Of a stretch of 35,319 nucleotides of DNA, positions 8,635 through 16,480 are shown piece by piece. The translations under genes and the position numbers were made by a program. How positions within the stretch are numbered: the first letter of the stretch is position 1; every line of letters begins with the position of its first letter. Origin of the DNA: Candidatus Eremiobacteraceae bacterium (lineage in GTDB: Bacteria; Vulcanimicrobiota; Vulcanimicrobiia; Eremiobacterales; Eremiobacteraceae); assembly GCA_035314825.1 (NCBI GenBank), contig DATFYX010000031.1:1-35319 (forward strand), given 5' to 3'. The notes beneath the pieces were generated by a model. The model did not search any database. It was given only the letters and a program-made list of their open reading frames with translations, and had not been told where the DNA came from.

Positions 8635-9615
8635 ATGAGCATCGCCGCCGCCGCTTCGAGCGTGTCCGTCAAGACGCTGCGTTACACGAGCCTGGGCTCG
8701 GCGCTGTTCGCCCTCGCGCTCGTCGTGTGGGGCGGCATCGTGCGCATCAATGGGGCCGGCATGACGTGCCCCGATTGGCCGCGCTGCCGCGGCGCCTGGT
8801 TCCCAGCCCTCAACGACAGCGTCGTCTACGAATGGACGCATCGGCTCGGCGCGCCCATCCTCACGCTGTTGATCGTCGCCACGTTCATCGCCGCGTGGCA
8901 GGCGCGGCGCGAACTGCCCGCAGCCTGGCGCGCCGCATGGTACCCGGCCGGCTTGCTGGTCGCGCAGATCATCGTCGGCGGCCTCACGATCAGGTACATC
9001 AACAATCCACCCAGCGTCGCTGCGCATCTCGGCCTGGGCATGTTGACCTTTGTGAGCCTGCTCGTCGTATGGTATGCGGCCGCGCAGCCGGCGGGCACGA
9101 CGGCGCCGTTCGATTCGCCCGCAGCTTCGCTGTCGTTCAGCCGGCTCGCGCTGTCTGCCGCTGCCGTCACATTCGCCGCGATCCTGGCTGCCGGGTATAT
9201 GAGCGCTTCAAACGACGGCCTCGCATGCACGCAATTCCCGCTTTGTAACGGATGGGGGGCGCCGCAGTCGCTGGCCCAACAGATCCACATGGCGCATCGC
9301 TTGCTCGCGTATGCAGCCTTCGCGCTTGTGCTGGTCTTGGGCCTCATCGGGATGCGTAGCCGAGACGCGCGCACGCGCTCCCTCTCCGCCCTTGCGCTGG
9401 TCCTCGCTGTCGTGCAGATCGCGTTGGGAGTCGCAACCGTGATGACCGCCCTTGAGCCCGTCTTGCGCTCGCTGCATCAAGCCAACGGTGCTCTCCTGTT
9501 CGCGACCCTCGTCATCCTCACGTATGCCGCCTATGCAGCCACGGCCGCTCCGGCCGGCACCGGCGCTGCAGACCCGGCACCGGCGCCGCAGCGCGCCGTC
9601 GCGCAAAACCCGTGA
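8635..9615 (+). CDS. ctaA: Heme A synthase CtaA
   Basis: Membrane enzyme that oxidises the C8 methyl of heme O to the formyl group of heme A. 326 aa with about eight membrane helices. The CtaA/COX15 pattern is clear: RINGAGMTCPDWPRCRG near residue 38, which includes the conserved cysteine pair loop, and heme-ligand histidines in WTHRLGAP, AAHLGLG, MAHRLLAY and SLHQANGALL. ATG at 8635 is chosen because it precedes the first hydrophobic segment by a short leader. The stop overlaps the ctaB GTG by four bases. Together with ctaB and the oxidase genes 2.5 kb downstream it forms a complete heme-A respiratory set. Confidence 0.93.
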   Translation: MSIAAAASSVSVKTLRYTSLGSALFALALVVWGGIVRINGAGMTCPDWPRCRGAWFPALNDSVVYEWTHRLGAPILTLLIVATFIAAWQARRELPAAWRAAWYPAGLLVAQIIVGGLTIRYINNPPSVAAHLGLGMLTFVSLLVVWYAAAQPAGTTAPFDSPAASLSFSRLALSAAAVTFAAILAAGYMSASNDGLACTQFPLCNGWGAPQSLAQQIHMAHRLLAYAAFALVLVLGLIGMRSRDARTRSLSALALVLAVVQIALGVATVMTALEPVLRSLHQANGALLFATLVILTYAAYAATAAPAGTGAADPAPAPQRAVAQNP

Positions 9616-10517
9616 GCGCACTGAGCGTCGCGATGGGCGACGCGCGCACCATGGTGCGCGACTACGTCACGCTGACCAAACCGAACGTGATGTCGCTGTT
9701 GCTGTTCACCACGCTGGCGGCGATGTTCATCGCGCAGGGCGGCGTGCCCAACGCGTGGCTGATGATCTGCACGCTGCTGGGCGGCGCGCTCGCGGCGGGA
9801 TCGTCCGGCGCGCTCAACATGTACTTCGACCGCGACATCGACGCGGTCATGAGCCGCACCCGCAACCGCCCGATCCCGAGCGGCCGGCTACCTGCGGCCC
9901 ATGCGTTGGTGTTCGGCATCGTCCTGGCGATCGCGTCGTTCGCGGTGCTTGGGTTGACCGTCAACCTGCTCGCCGCAGCCCTCGCGCTGGCCGGCATCGC
10001 GTTCTACGTCGGCGTCTATACGCTGTGGCTCAAACGCACGAGCGTGCAGAACATCGTCATCGGGGGCGCTGCCGGCGCCGTGCCGCCGCTTGTCGGGTGG
10101 GCGGCGGTCACCGGCAAGCTCGACTTCACGGCCGCCCTGCTCTTCACGATCGTGTTCCTGTGGACGCCCCCTCATTTCTGGGCGCTCGCGCTCATCGCCA
10201 AGGGCGAATACGCGAAGGTCGGCATCCCGATGCTGCCGGTGGTTCGCGGCGACGCCGAGACGAAACGCCAGATCATCATCTATAGCGTGGTGCTCGTCGC
10301 CCTGACGCTTGCCTTAGTGCCGCTGCACGTGATGGGAGGCGTCTACCTGGCTTGCGCGGTGGCGCTCGACGCCGCGTTCCTCACCTGCGCGGTGCGCGTT
10401 GCGCGCGACGGCTCGATCCAGAGCGAGCGCGCCATGTACAAATTCTCGATGTTATACCTCGCCTTGCTCTTCGTCGCCATGGTGGTGGACCGGTTCGGAC
10501 ACGGTCCGGGGGCGTGA
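9612..10517 (+). CDS. ctaB: Protoheme IX farnesyltransferase (heme O synthase)
   Basis: UbiA-superfamily prenyltransferase that attaches a farnesyl group to heme B, making heme O for CtaA. 301 aa, about nine membrane helices. The prenyl-diphosphate/Mg2+ motif appears as NMYFDRDID near residue 75, followed by SRTRNRPIPSGR, a hallmark of CyoE/CtaB. Also typical are YTLWLKRTSVQNIVIGGAAG and WTPPHFWALA. The GTG start at 9612 overlaps ctaA, and its stop overlaps the next GTG (GTGA), so ctaA-ctaB-MFS appear translationally coupled. Confidence 0.96.
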   Translation: MSALSVAMGDARTMVRDYVTLTKPNVMSLLLFTTLAAMFIAQGGVPNAWLMICTLLGGALAAGSSGALNMYFDRDIDAVMSRTRNRPIPSGRLPAAHALVFGIVLAIASFAVLGLTVNLLAAALALAGIAFYVGVYTLWLKRTSVQNIVIGGAAGAVPPLVGWAAVTGKLDFTAALLFTIVFLWTPPHFWALALIAKGEYAKVGIPMLPVVRGDAETKRQIIIYSVVLVALTLALVPLHVMGGVYLACAVALDAAFLTCAVRVARDGSIQSERAMYKFSMLYLALLFVAMVVDRFGHGPGA

Positions 10518-11929
10518 GCTCGGCGCACGCCGCATACAGGCCTAGCGGCGTGCTTGCGCCGCTCGCCCTCGGGATGTTCATGCGCGCGCTGCAGCTGACG
10601 ATCATCGCACCGTCCTTGCTGGACATGGCGACATCGTTGCGCGCCGGACTTGCGAGTCTCGGGTGGATCATCGTCGCCTATGCCACCGGCTCGCTGATCG
10701 CGCAGCCGATCGCGGGCCGCCTCTCCGACGCGAAAGGCCGCAAGCTCGTCTTCGTGGCGGCAATCGCGCTGTTCGGGCTCGGCTCGCTGGTCTGCGCGCT
10801 GTCCACATCGTTTGCCGTCTTGATCCTGGGGCGCGTGATCCAGTCGCTCGGCGCGGGCGCGGTGGCGCCGGCGGCTACCGCGATCATCGGCGACTCGGTG
10901 CCAGACGACAGGCAGGGCGGCGCGCTCGGGCTGATCTACGGCGCGTTCGCGCTTGCGGCCGTGGTCGGATCCGTCTTAGGCGGCGTGCTCATAGACGCGG
11001 GCCACCGGCTGCATCTGCAGTTCTCCTGGCATCTGATCTTCTGGGTCAACATCCCGCTGGCGTTGATCACGTTGCTGCTCGCCGCGGGCCTGCCGGCGGA
11101 CAAGGCGCCGCGACAGCGTGTCGGGTTTGATGCGGGCGCCGTTGCGCTCATCGTCGGCTTTGCCGCCTGTGTGATGGGAGCCGGGGCCGCGCCGCCGTTG
11201 CAGCTCCCGCTGTGGCTCGGCGCCGCCGTCGCATGTGTTGTCGGACTCGTCATGTGGGAGCGGCGCAGCGCTGACCCCTTGATCGATCCTGCCCTGCTGC
11301 GCGAGCCCGGCACAGCGCTCGTCTACGCGATCGCCTTCGTGTCGGCGATTCCTATCTTCTCGGTGACGATCTACTCGGCCACCTACTACATGGCGCGCTT
11401 CCATGCGAGCGCGGCGCAGGCCGGCCTCGCGCTCTTGTTCCTCGCGCTTCCCCTGGGCCTCGGTCAAGGGGCCGGCGGGCGGCTGCTCAACCGATTCGGA
11501 CCCAAGGGCGTGCTCGCGACGGGACTCGCCGTATTGGCTGCCGGACTGGCATTCCTGGCATTCGATCCGCAGTTGTGGGGCGTGCGCATCGGACTGGCCC
11601 TGTCCGGTCTTGGCATGGGCCTAGGGACCGCACCTCCGAACGTGCTCATCTACCGTTATGTGGACGCGAGCCGTCGCGGCGCCGCGACCGGCCTGCTGAC
11701 GATGTTCGCAAGTTCCGGCGCGATCACGGCGCCGGCGATCGTCACGGCGTCGTTGAATCGCGGCCTCGATGCGGCAATCGATTTCCGCGCCGAGTACCTG
11801 GTCGCGTTCGCGCTTGCGCTCGGATGCATTCCACTGGCGACGCTGCTTCCGGTCGCGGCTCCCCCCGCGCGGCCGAGGGAATCCGAACCCGTGGCGGTAA
11901 CTCGGACTCCATACCCAGCGGTCGAATGA
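10514..11929 (+). CDS. MFS transporter, DHA2/EmrB-like drug exporter type
   Basis: Inner-membrane secondary transporter of the major facilitator superfamily, 471 aa. The motif-A loop GRLSDAKGRK lies near residue 73 between helices 2 and 3, and motif C-like ALAAVVGSVLGGVLIDAG follows in helix 5, a feature of drug:H+ antiporters. Length and the number of hydrophobic segments suggest 12-14 helices. Substrate unknown. The start is GTG at 10514, overlapping the ctaB stop, which puts this exporter in the heme-A operon. tRNA-Leu begins one base after its stop. Confidence 0.88.
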   Translation: MSSAHAAYRPSGVLAPLALGMFMRALQLTIIAPSLLDMATSLRAGLASLGWIIVAYATGSLIAQPIAGRLSDAKGRKLVFVAAIALFGLGSLVCALSTSFAVLILGRVIQSLGAGAVAPAATAIIGDSVPDDRQGGALGLIYGAFALAAVVGSVLGGVLIDAGHRLHLQFSWHLIFWVNIPLALITLLLAAGLPADKAPRQRVGFDAGAVALIVGFAACVMGAGAAPPLQLPLWLGAAVACVVGLVMWERRSADPLIDPALLREPGTALVYAIAFVSAIPIFSVTIYSATYYMARFHASAAQAGLALLFLALPLGLGQGAGGRLLNRFGPKGVLATGLAVLAAGLAFLAFDPQLWGVRIGLALSGLGMGLGTAPPNVLIYRYVDASRRGAATGLLTMFASSGAITAPAIVTASLNRGLDAAIDFRAEYLVAFALALGCIPLATLLPVAAPPARPRESEPVAVTRTPYPAVE

Positions 11930-11930
11930 A

Positions 11931-12015
11931 GCCGAAGTGGCGGAACTGGCAGACGCACGCGACTCAAAATCGCGCGAGGTCACCCCTCATGTGGGTTCGA
12001 TTCCCACCTTCGGCA
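11931..12015 (+). tRNA. tRNA-Leu (CAA)
   Basis: 85-nt cloverleaf with a long variable arm, as expected for leucine. The acceptor stem GCCGAAG pairs with CTTCGGC, with discriminator A at 12015. The anticodon stem CGCGA/TCGCG encloses the loop CTCAAAA, giving anticodon CAA (codon UUG). The T arm GTGGG TTCGATT CCCAC is intact. The 3' CCA is not encoded. It begins one base after the MFS stop, so it may share that transcript. Confidence 0.96.
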
Positions 12016-12089
12016 TACGACAAAACCACCATGGGCGGCGAGGATGCATCTGCGCCGCCGTGTAAGCGCCCGGCCGGGGGAGCTCACAG

Positions 12090-13184
12090 CTGAACGAGAC
12101 ACGCAGAGCGCCGCTGCTGGACACCGAGTTCTGGTCGGTGACGTTCATCTTGACCGTCATCAGCGGCTTGCTGATGTGGGGCGTCGTCGTCTTTCCGATC
12201 GACGACTACTTGCCGCGCGCCTCGTCGGCCGCCACCGACATCGATTTCATCTTCCGCTTCATGGCCTTCTTCGGCGTGCCGATCCTCGTCTACGTCAACG
12301 GCTTCTTGCTGTATTTCGCCTGGCGCTACCATACGCGCAAGGGCGACGATCTCATGGCGGTCGGCTCGGACATCCACGACCAGCCCGCGCTTGAGGCGGC
12401 CTGGACGATCATCCCATCGATTCTGATGCTGATCCTCGGCGTGATCAGCTATCTGGTGATGCCCAAGTACTATCTCGCCAGCGCGGCCAGCGTCGCGACG
12501 ATCGAAGCCGTCGGGCACACGTTCTATTACGAATTCCGCTATCCGGGTCTGAAGCATCCGGTCGAGAACGAGATGCACCTGCCGATCGGCAAACAGGTGA
12601 CCATCGACCTCACCTCGTCTGAAGACGACATCCGCAATGCCGTGATCCACTCGTTCTGGGCTCCCGAGTTCCGCGTCAAGCAAGACATGATCCCGGGCAT
12701 GATCGTGCCGATCCACTTCACGCCGACGCGCATCGGCACGTACCGCATCATCTGTACCGAATTCTGCGGGCTCGGCCATTCGGAGATGGTGGGCAAGGTC
12801 GTCGTCGAGTCGCAAGCGGACTTCGACGCCTGGTTCAAGAGCCAGCAGCAGCTGCAGGCGAGCGCCGGCATGCAAGGGCCGATCCCGATCGCCAACGGCG
12901 ACGCTGCCGCGGGCGGCCGCGTGTTCGCCACGAAATGCACGGGCTGCCATGCTGTCGGGCCGTTCTCGGAGCGCAAGGTCGGCCCGGGGCTAGGGAACCT
13001 GTTCCACGACCCGGATCATCCGGACTTGGTGACGGGCAAGCCGGCCGACCCGGATGACGTCGCCGACGTCATCGAGCACGGAGCCTCAGGCGACCTGGGC
13101 ACCATGCCGAACATGCAGGTCAACCAGTTGACGGACAAGGACGTCGCAAACCTGGTCGCCTACCTCGAGTCGCTGCACAAGTAG
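12090..13184 (+). CDS. ctaC: Cytochrome c oxidase subunit II with fused cytochrome c (caa3 type)
   Basis: Electron-entry subunit of the aa3-type oxidase. Hydrophobic segments occur near residues 16-38, 48-75 and 108-128, one more than the usual two. The periplasmic CuA domain is complete: a histidine in VIHSFWAPEF and CTEFCGLGHSEM supplying two cysteines, histidine and methionine. The C-terminal about 90 residues are a cytochrome c domain with heme motif CTGCH and a likely axial methionine in GTMPNM, so this is a caa3 oxidase. No ATG/GTG/TTG lies between the upstream stop at 12063 and GTG at 12138; CTG at 12090 has GGGGGAG seven bases upstream and keeps a short polar N-terminus, so it is preferred. 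GTG at 12138 is the alternative. Confidence 0.93.
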   Translation: MNETRRAPLLDTEFWSVTFILTVISGLLMWGVVVFPIDDYLPRASSAATDIDFIFRFMAFFGVPILVYVNGFLLYFAWRYHTRKGDDLMAVGSDIHDQPALEAAWTIIPSILMLILGVISYLVMPKYYLASAASVATIEAVGHTFYYEFRYPGLKHPVENEMHLPIGKQVTIDLTSSEDDIRNAVIHSFWAPEFRVKQDMIPGMIVPIHFTPTRIGTYRIICTEFCGLGHSEMVGKVVVESQADFDAWFKSQQQLQASAGMQGPIPIANGDAAAGGRVFATKCTGCHAVGPFSERKVGPGLGNLFHDPDHPDLVTGKPADPDDVADVIEHGASGDLGTMPNMQVNQLTDKDVANLVAYLESLHK

Positions 13185-13210
13185 TAGTAGAAGAAGGACG
13201 AGCAGGCCAC

Positions 13211-14866
13211 ATGTCGATCGCGCAGCTCCAAGCCGAAGCCAGCCACGCGCACATCCATCCGCCGCCGCAAGGCTTCATCGCGAAGTACGTGATCAGCTTC
13301 GACCACAAAGTCATCGCGGTCCAGTACTTCATCACCAGCGGCCTGTTCTTCGTGCTTGCGGGCCTGCTGGCCGAGCTGGTGCGCGCACAGCTCATGCACG
13401 CGCACAACACGCTGCTCAGCCCCCAGACCTTTAACGAAGCCTACAGCATTCACGGCACCGCGATGGTGTGGCTCGTCATCATCCCGATCATGACCGGCGG
13501 TTTCGGCAACCTCGCGATGCCGCTGCAGATCGGCGCGCGCGACGTCGCCTTCCCCTGGCTCAACATGTTCAGTTTCTGGCTTTTCCCGCCGGCAGGCTTG
13601 CTCATCTTCTTGAGCTTCCTGTACGGCGCCCCGCAGGCAGGCTGGACCGAATATCCGCCGGTCAGCCTGCACACGCCAGGCACTGCGCTATGGTGTGCCG
13701 GCGTCTTCCTCATCGGCGTGTCCAGCACGATCACCGGCATCAATTTCATGGTCACGATCATCAAGATGCGTTGCCCCGGCATGACGTGGACGCGCATGCC
13801 GCTGTTCACCTGGGCGACGCTCGTGACCGCGTTCCTCTCCGCGATCGCGACGGCCAATCTTTCCGCGGCCCTGGCCGGCCTGTTCATCGAGAAGGTCTTC
13901 AGCGTGCCGTTCTACGATCCGGCCAACGGCGGCAGCCCGGTGCTGTGGCAGCACGTGTTCTGGTTCTACTCGCACCCGGCCGTCTACATCATGATCCTGC
14001 CGGGCTTCGGCATCGTGTCGGAGGTGATCCCGGTCTTCGTGCGCCGGCCGATCTTCGGCTACAAGGCGATCGCCTATTCGTCGGTGGCCATCGGCCTGGT
14101 GTCGTTCATGGTGTGGGCGCACCACATGTTCACCAGCGGCCTGTCGCGCTGGGTGCAGCTGCCGTTCATGATCCTCACCATGGCGGTGGCGATCCCCACC
14201 GGCATCAAGATATTCTCGTGGGTAGCCACGTTTTGGCGCGGGCACGTGCGTTTGAGCACGCCGCTGCTCTTCGTGATCGGATTCCTCTCGATGTTCACCT
14301 TCGGCGGCGTCACCGGCGTGATGCTCGCATCGGTGCCGGCGGACATCCACGAGCACGGCACGTATTTCATCGTCGCCCATCTGCACTACGTGTTGGTCGG
14401 CGGCAGCGTGTTCACGATCTTTGCGGGCCTGTATTATTGGTGGCCCAAGATGACCGGCCGCTTGCTCGACGAACGCCTCGGCAAGTGGCACTTCTGGATC
14501 GCGTTCTTGTCGTTCAATGCGACCTTCTTGCCGATGCACTGGCTCGGGCTGCTGGGCATGCCTCGTCGCGTGGTCTACTACGACCCGCAATTCGAGCCGA
14601 CCAACATGTTCGTCTCGATCTCGGCCTTCGTGCTCGGAGCCTCGATGCTGATCTTCGCCTACAACGCGATCCGCAGCGCGAAGTACGGCAAGATCGCCGG
14701 ACCCAACCCGTGGGGCGGGCGCACGCTCGAGTGGATGACCTCGTCGCCGCCGCCGTATTACAATTTCGCCGAGATCCCGATCGTGCTGGACGGCCCGTAC
14801 GACTACGGCAAGCCGCTGCCGTATGCGAACATCTCGCAAGACCTGGCCACGGAGCCGGTGGCGTAA
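13211..14866 (+). CDS. ctaD: Cytochrome c oxidase subunit I
   Basis: Catalytic subunit of the heme-copper oxidase, reducing O2 to water while pumping protons. 551 aa, about 12 membrane helices. Metal ligands visible: low-spin heme a histidine in YSIHGT near residue 79; CuB histidine and cross-linked tyrosine in WFYSHPAVYIMILPGFG near residue 256; the CuB histidine pair in AHHMFTSG near residue 303; and heme a3/a histidines in AHLHYVLVGG near residue 390. YSHPAVY replaces the HPEVY of A1 enzymes, so this is an A2-type oxidase, lacking the D-channel glutamate and using the Tyr-Ser pair. It lies 26 bases after subunit II and 3 before subunit III. Confidence 0.97.
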   Translation: MSIAQLQAEASHAHIHPPPQGFIAKYVISFDHKVIAVQYFITSGLFFVLAGLLAELVRAQLMHAHNTLLSPQTFNEAYSIHGTAMVWLVIIPIMTGGFGNLAMPLQIGARDVAFPWLNMFSFWLFPPAGLLIFLSFLYGAPQAGWTEYPPVSLHTPGTALWCAGVFLIGVSSTITGINFMVTIIKMRCPGMTWTRMPLFTWATLVTAFLSAIATANLSAALAGLFIEKVFSVPFYDPANGGSPVLWQHVFWFYSHPAVYIMILPGFGIVSEVIPVFVRRPIFGYKAIAYSSVAIGLVSFMVWAHHMFTSGLSRWVQLPFMILTMAVAIPTGIKIFSWVATFWRGHVRLSTPLLFVIGFLSMFTFGGVTGVMLASVPADIHEHGTYFIVAHLHYVLVGGSVFTIFAGLYYWWPKMTGRLLDERLGKWHFWIAFLSFNATFLPMHWLGLLGMPRRVVYYDPQFEPTNMFVSISAFVLGASMLIFAYNAIRSAKYGKIAGPNPWGGRTLEWMTSSPPPYYNFAEIPIVLDGPYDYGKPLPYANISQDLATEPVA

Positions 14867-14869
14867 GCG

Positions 14870-15454
14870 ATGGCGACGCACGCGCTGCCGGTCAGCGACG
14901 CCGAATACGCCGAAGTCCGCGGCCACCGGCTGGTCGGTTTCCTGTTCTTCCTGGTCTCGGACTCGATACTGTTCTGCTCGTTCATCTTCGGCTATCTCTA
15001 CATCCGGGCGGCCTCGCCCGGCTGGCCTCCGCCGGGCGTGGAACGTCCGGGTCTCTATCTCGCGGCCGTCAACTCGATCGTGCTGTTCGGTTCCGGCGTG
15101 ACCATGCATCTGGCGATGGAAGCCTGGCGCCACGCGAACCGCTCGCGCTTCACAGCCTTCATCATCGCCACCATTGTGCTCGGTCTCGGATTCTTGTCAG
15201 GGCAGGCCTACGAGTACACGCATCTGCACGACACGTGGGCCGGCAGCACCTTCGGGGCGTCGTTTTTCACGCTGACGGGCATGCACGGCTTCCACGTCTT
15301 CATCGGCGTGATCTTCCTGATCACCGTGCTGCTGCAGACGAGGCGCGGCGTATACGACCAGACCCGTTACTTCGGCCTGACGGCGGCGACGTTGTACTGG
15401 CATTTCGTCGACGTCATCTGGGTCGCGCTGTTCTTCTTGTTCTATGTCTATTGA
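14870..15454 (+). CDS. ctaE: Cytochrome c oxidase subunit III
   Basis: Membrane subunit that stabilises subunit I and its proton uptake. 194 aa with five predicted membrane helices, the short bacterial form. Family features include LFFLVSDSILFCSFIFGYLY at the start, GQAYEYTHL in the middle, TLTGMHGFHVFIG with the conserved histidines, and WHFVDVIWVALFFLFY at the end. The ATG lies three bases after the subunit I stop. A small hairpin (GGCGCG at 15461-15466 with CGCGCC at 15476-15481) lies in the 40-bp gap before the next small gene. Confidence 0.95.
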   Translation: MATHALPVSDAEYAEVRGHRLVGFLFFLVSDSILFCSFIFGYLYIRAASPGWPPPGVERPGLYLAAVNSIVLFGSGVTMHLAMEAWRHANRSRFTAFIIATIVLGLGFLSGQAYEYTHLHDTWAGSTFGASFFTLTGMHGFHVFIGVIFLITVLLQTRRGVYDQTRYFGLTAATLYWHFVDVIWVALFFLFYVY

Positions 15455-15494
15455 CGTAGTGGCGCGTTCTTCGACCGCGCCGAAGGAATAGGGG

Positions 15495-15692
15495 ATGGAC
15501 GGATCGATCCTATTGCGGATCATAGCCGGCGCCGGGGCGCTGGTGGTCGGCTTTTTCGCGGTCAAGGCGCTCTACGAGGAGTGGCCGAAAACCGCGCTCG
15601 AGGATCAGGTCACCAAGATCATGATGGCGCTGCTCACGCTGGGCTGCATCATCGTCCTCACCGTCGCGCTCGGCAAAGCCGGGCACGTCTAG
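15495..15692 (+). CDS. Small two-helix membrane protein in the oxidase operon
   Basis: 65 aa with two hydrophobic segments (residues about 5-23 and 41-60) separated by a charged loop (EEWPKTALEDQVTK). No family is recognised with confidence. Its place directly after subunit III and its size suggest a subunit IV-like or assembly protein of the caa3 oxidase, which is inference from position. The ATG at 15495 follows a purine-rich stretch (GAAGGAATAGGGG). The next small gene starts nine bases after its stop. Confidence 0.65.
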   Translation: MDGSILLRIIAGAGALVVGFFAVKALYEEWPKTALEDQVTKIMMALLTLGCIIVLTVALGKAGHV

Positions 15693-15701
15693 GAGGCTGA
15701 C

Positions 15702-15899
15702 ATGGCACAAGGCGCGGAGGTCGACGAGTACGACATCCCGCAAAGCCGCGGGACCCCGGCGCTCGTTCGCTGGCTCGGCGTCGTCGGCGTCGCGATGATC
15801 GTCTTCATGGGAGCGATCACGATCGTGGAGGCCGGCGCAAATCACTATTGGCCCGCGAAAGACACGCCGACGGTGCCGCTGTCAGGCAGCTTGAGCTAG
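15702..15899 (+). CDS. Small single-helix membrane protein in the oxidase operon
   Basis: 65 aa: a polar acidic N-terminus (AEVDEYDIPQSRGTPA), one membrane helix near residues 24-44 (LGVVGVAMIVFMGAITIVEA) and a short proline-rich tail. No family recognised. A strong ribosome-binding site (TAGGAGG, five bases before the ATG) supports that it is a real gene. It is probably the last gene of the oxidase operon. Its TAG stop overlaps the TAG of the convergent gene at a shared CTAG. Confidence 0.65.
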   Translation: MAQGAEVDEYDIPQSRGTPALVRWLGVVGVAMIVFMGAITIVEAGANHYWPAKDTPTVPLSGSLS

Positions 15900-16480
15900 G
15901 GCTTCAGCTTCGGCGGCCGCGCACCGCCGACGCCAAGCATCGGGAAGTCTTCGGGCAGGATGCCCGTGGCGCGCCCGTCGATGGTATGAATCCCCCCGAA
16001 CTCGCTGAACTCCATGAACGCAGGGTGCTCCTCATCGGGCAGCGCCCGCTCCCCCGTTGCAACCCATTCGCACGCCGTGCGCCCGTCTTCGAGCACGACC
16101 GCGATGTAGCCGCTGCTTCCAGGCAGCGATCGCTCATCGGGCGCGCGCGTTCGCACGTAGCCGTCGACGATGAAGATCGGCTCGCGGGTCTGCAGCAGCG
16201 CCCGAATCGGGTAGACGAGCAGCGCGACCGCATAGAGCACGAAGCAGACGGCGCCGAAACCGAAGACCCAGGCGAAGTAGATGTAGCCTTGATGTTCTTT
16301 GGCGTCGGCCATGTGGACGATGGCCAGCGTGAATAGCCCGAACGCCAGCGCAAGCGCCCCCGGCTCGAGCGCGACCACGAAGCGGCCGCTCGCGCCGCGC
16401 CAGACCACGCGCCGCTCCTCAGGGCGCCAGGGCCGCATGGCGATGCTTCGCCGGCGTTGGCTCGGGCTCAAGGGCTCCAT
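15896..16480 (-). CDS. Unknown membrane protein, convergent with oxidase operon
   Basis: 194 aa from the chosen ATG at 16480, which has GAGG six bases upstream; an internal ATG at 16438 would give 180 aa. Two hydrophobic segments (VALEPGALALAFGLFTLAI and YFAWVFGFGAVCFVLYAVAL) form a membrane hairpin, followed by a mainly beta, charged C-terminal half (EPIFIVDGYVRTRAP ... SGYIAVVLEDGR). This layout resembles small PH-like membrane proteins, but no family is firmly recognised. Its 5' end overlaps the 5' end of the divergent SCO gene. Position suggests a link to oxidase biogenesis, as inference only. Confidence 0.65.
   Translation of the reverse strand: MEPLSPSQRRRSIAMRPWRPEERRVVWRGASGRFVVALEPGALALAFGLFTLAIVHMADAKEHQGYIYFAWVFGFGAVCFVLYAVALLVYPIRALLQTREPIFIVDGYVRTRAPDERSLPGSSGYIAVVLEDGRTACEWVATGERALPDEEHPAFMEFSEFGGIHTIDGRATGILPEDFPMLGVGGARPPKLKP

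Noticed and set aside
11917-11927. AGCGGTCGAAT matching one arm of the palindromic repeat
   Set aside because: Only one arm is present, at the end of the MFS coding sequence; no second arm, so likely chance.
13468-15459. Long + strand frame over oxidase subunits I and III
   Set aside because: Shadow frame rich in Arg/Ala/His; the subunit I and III frames carry the metal ligands.
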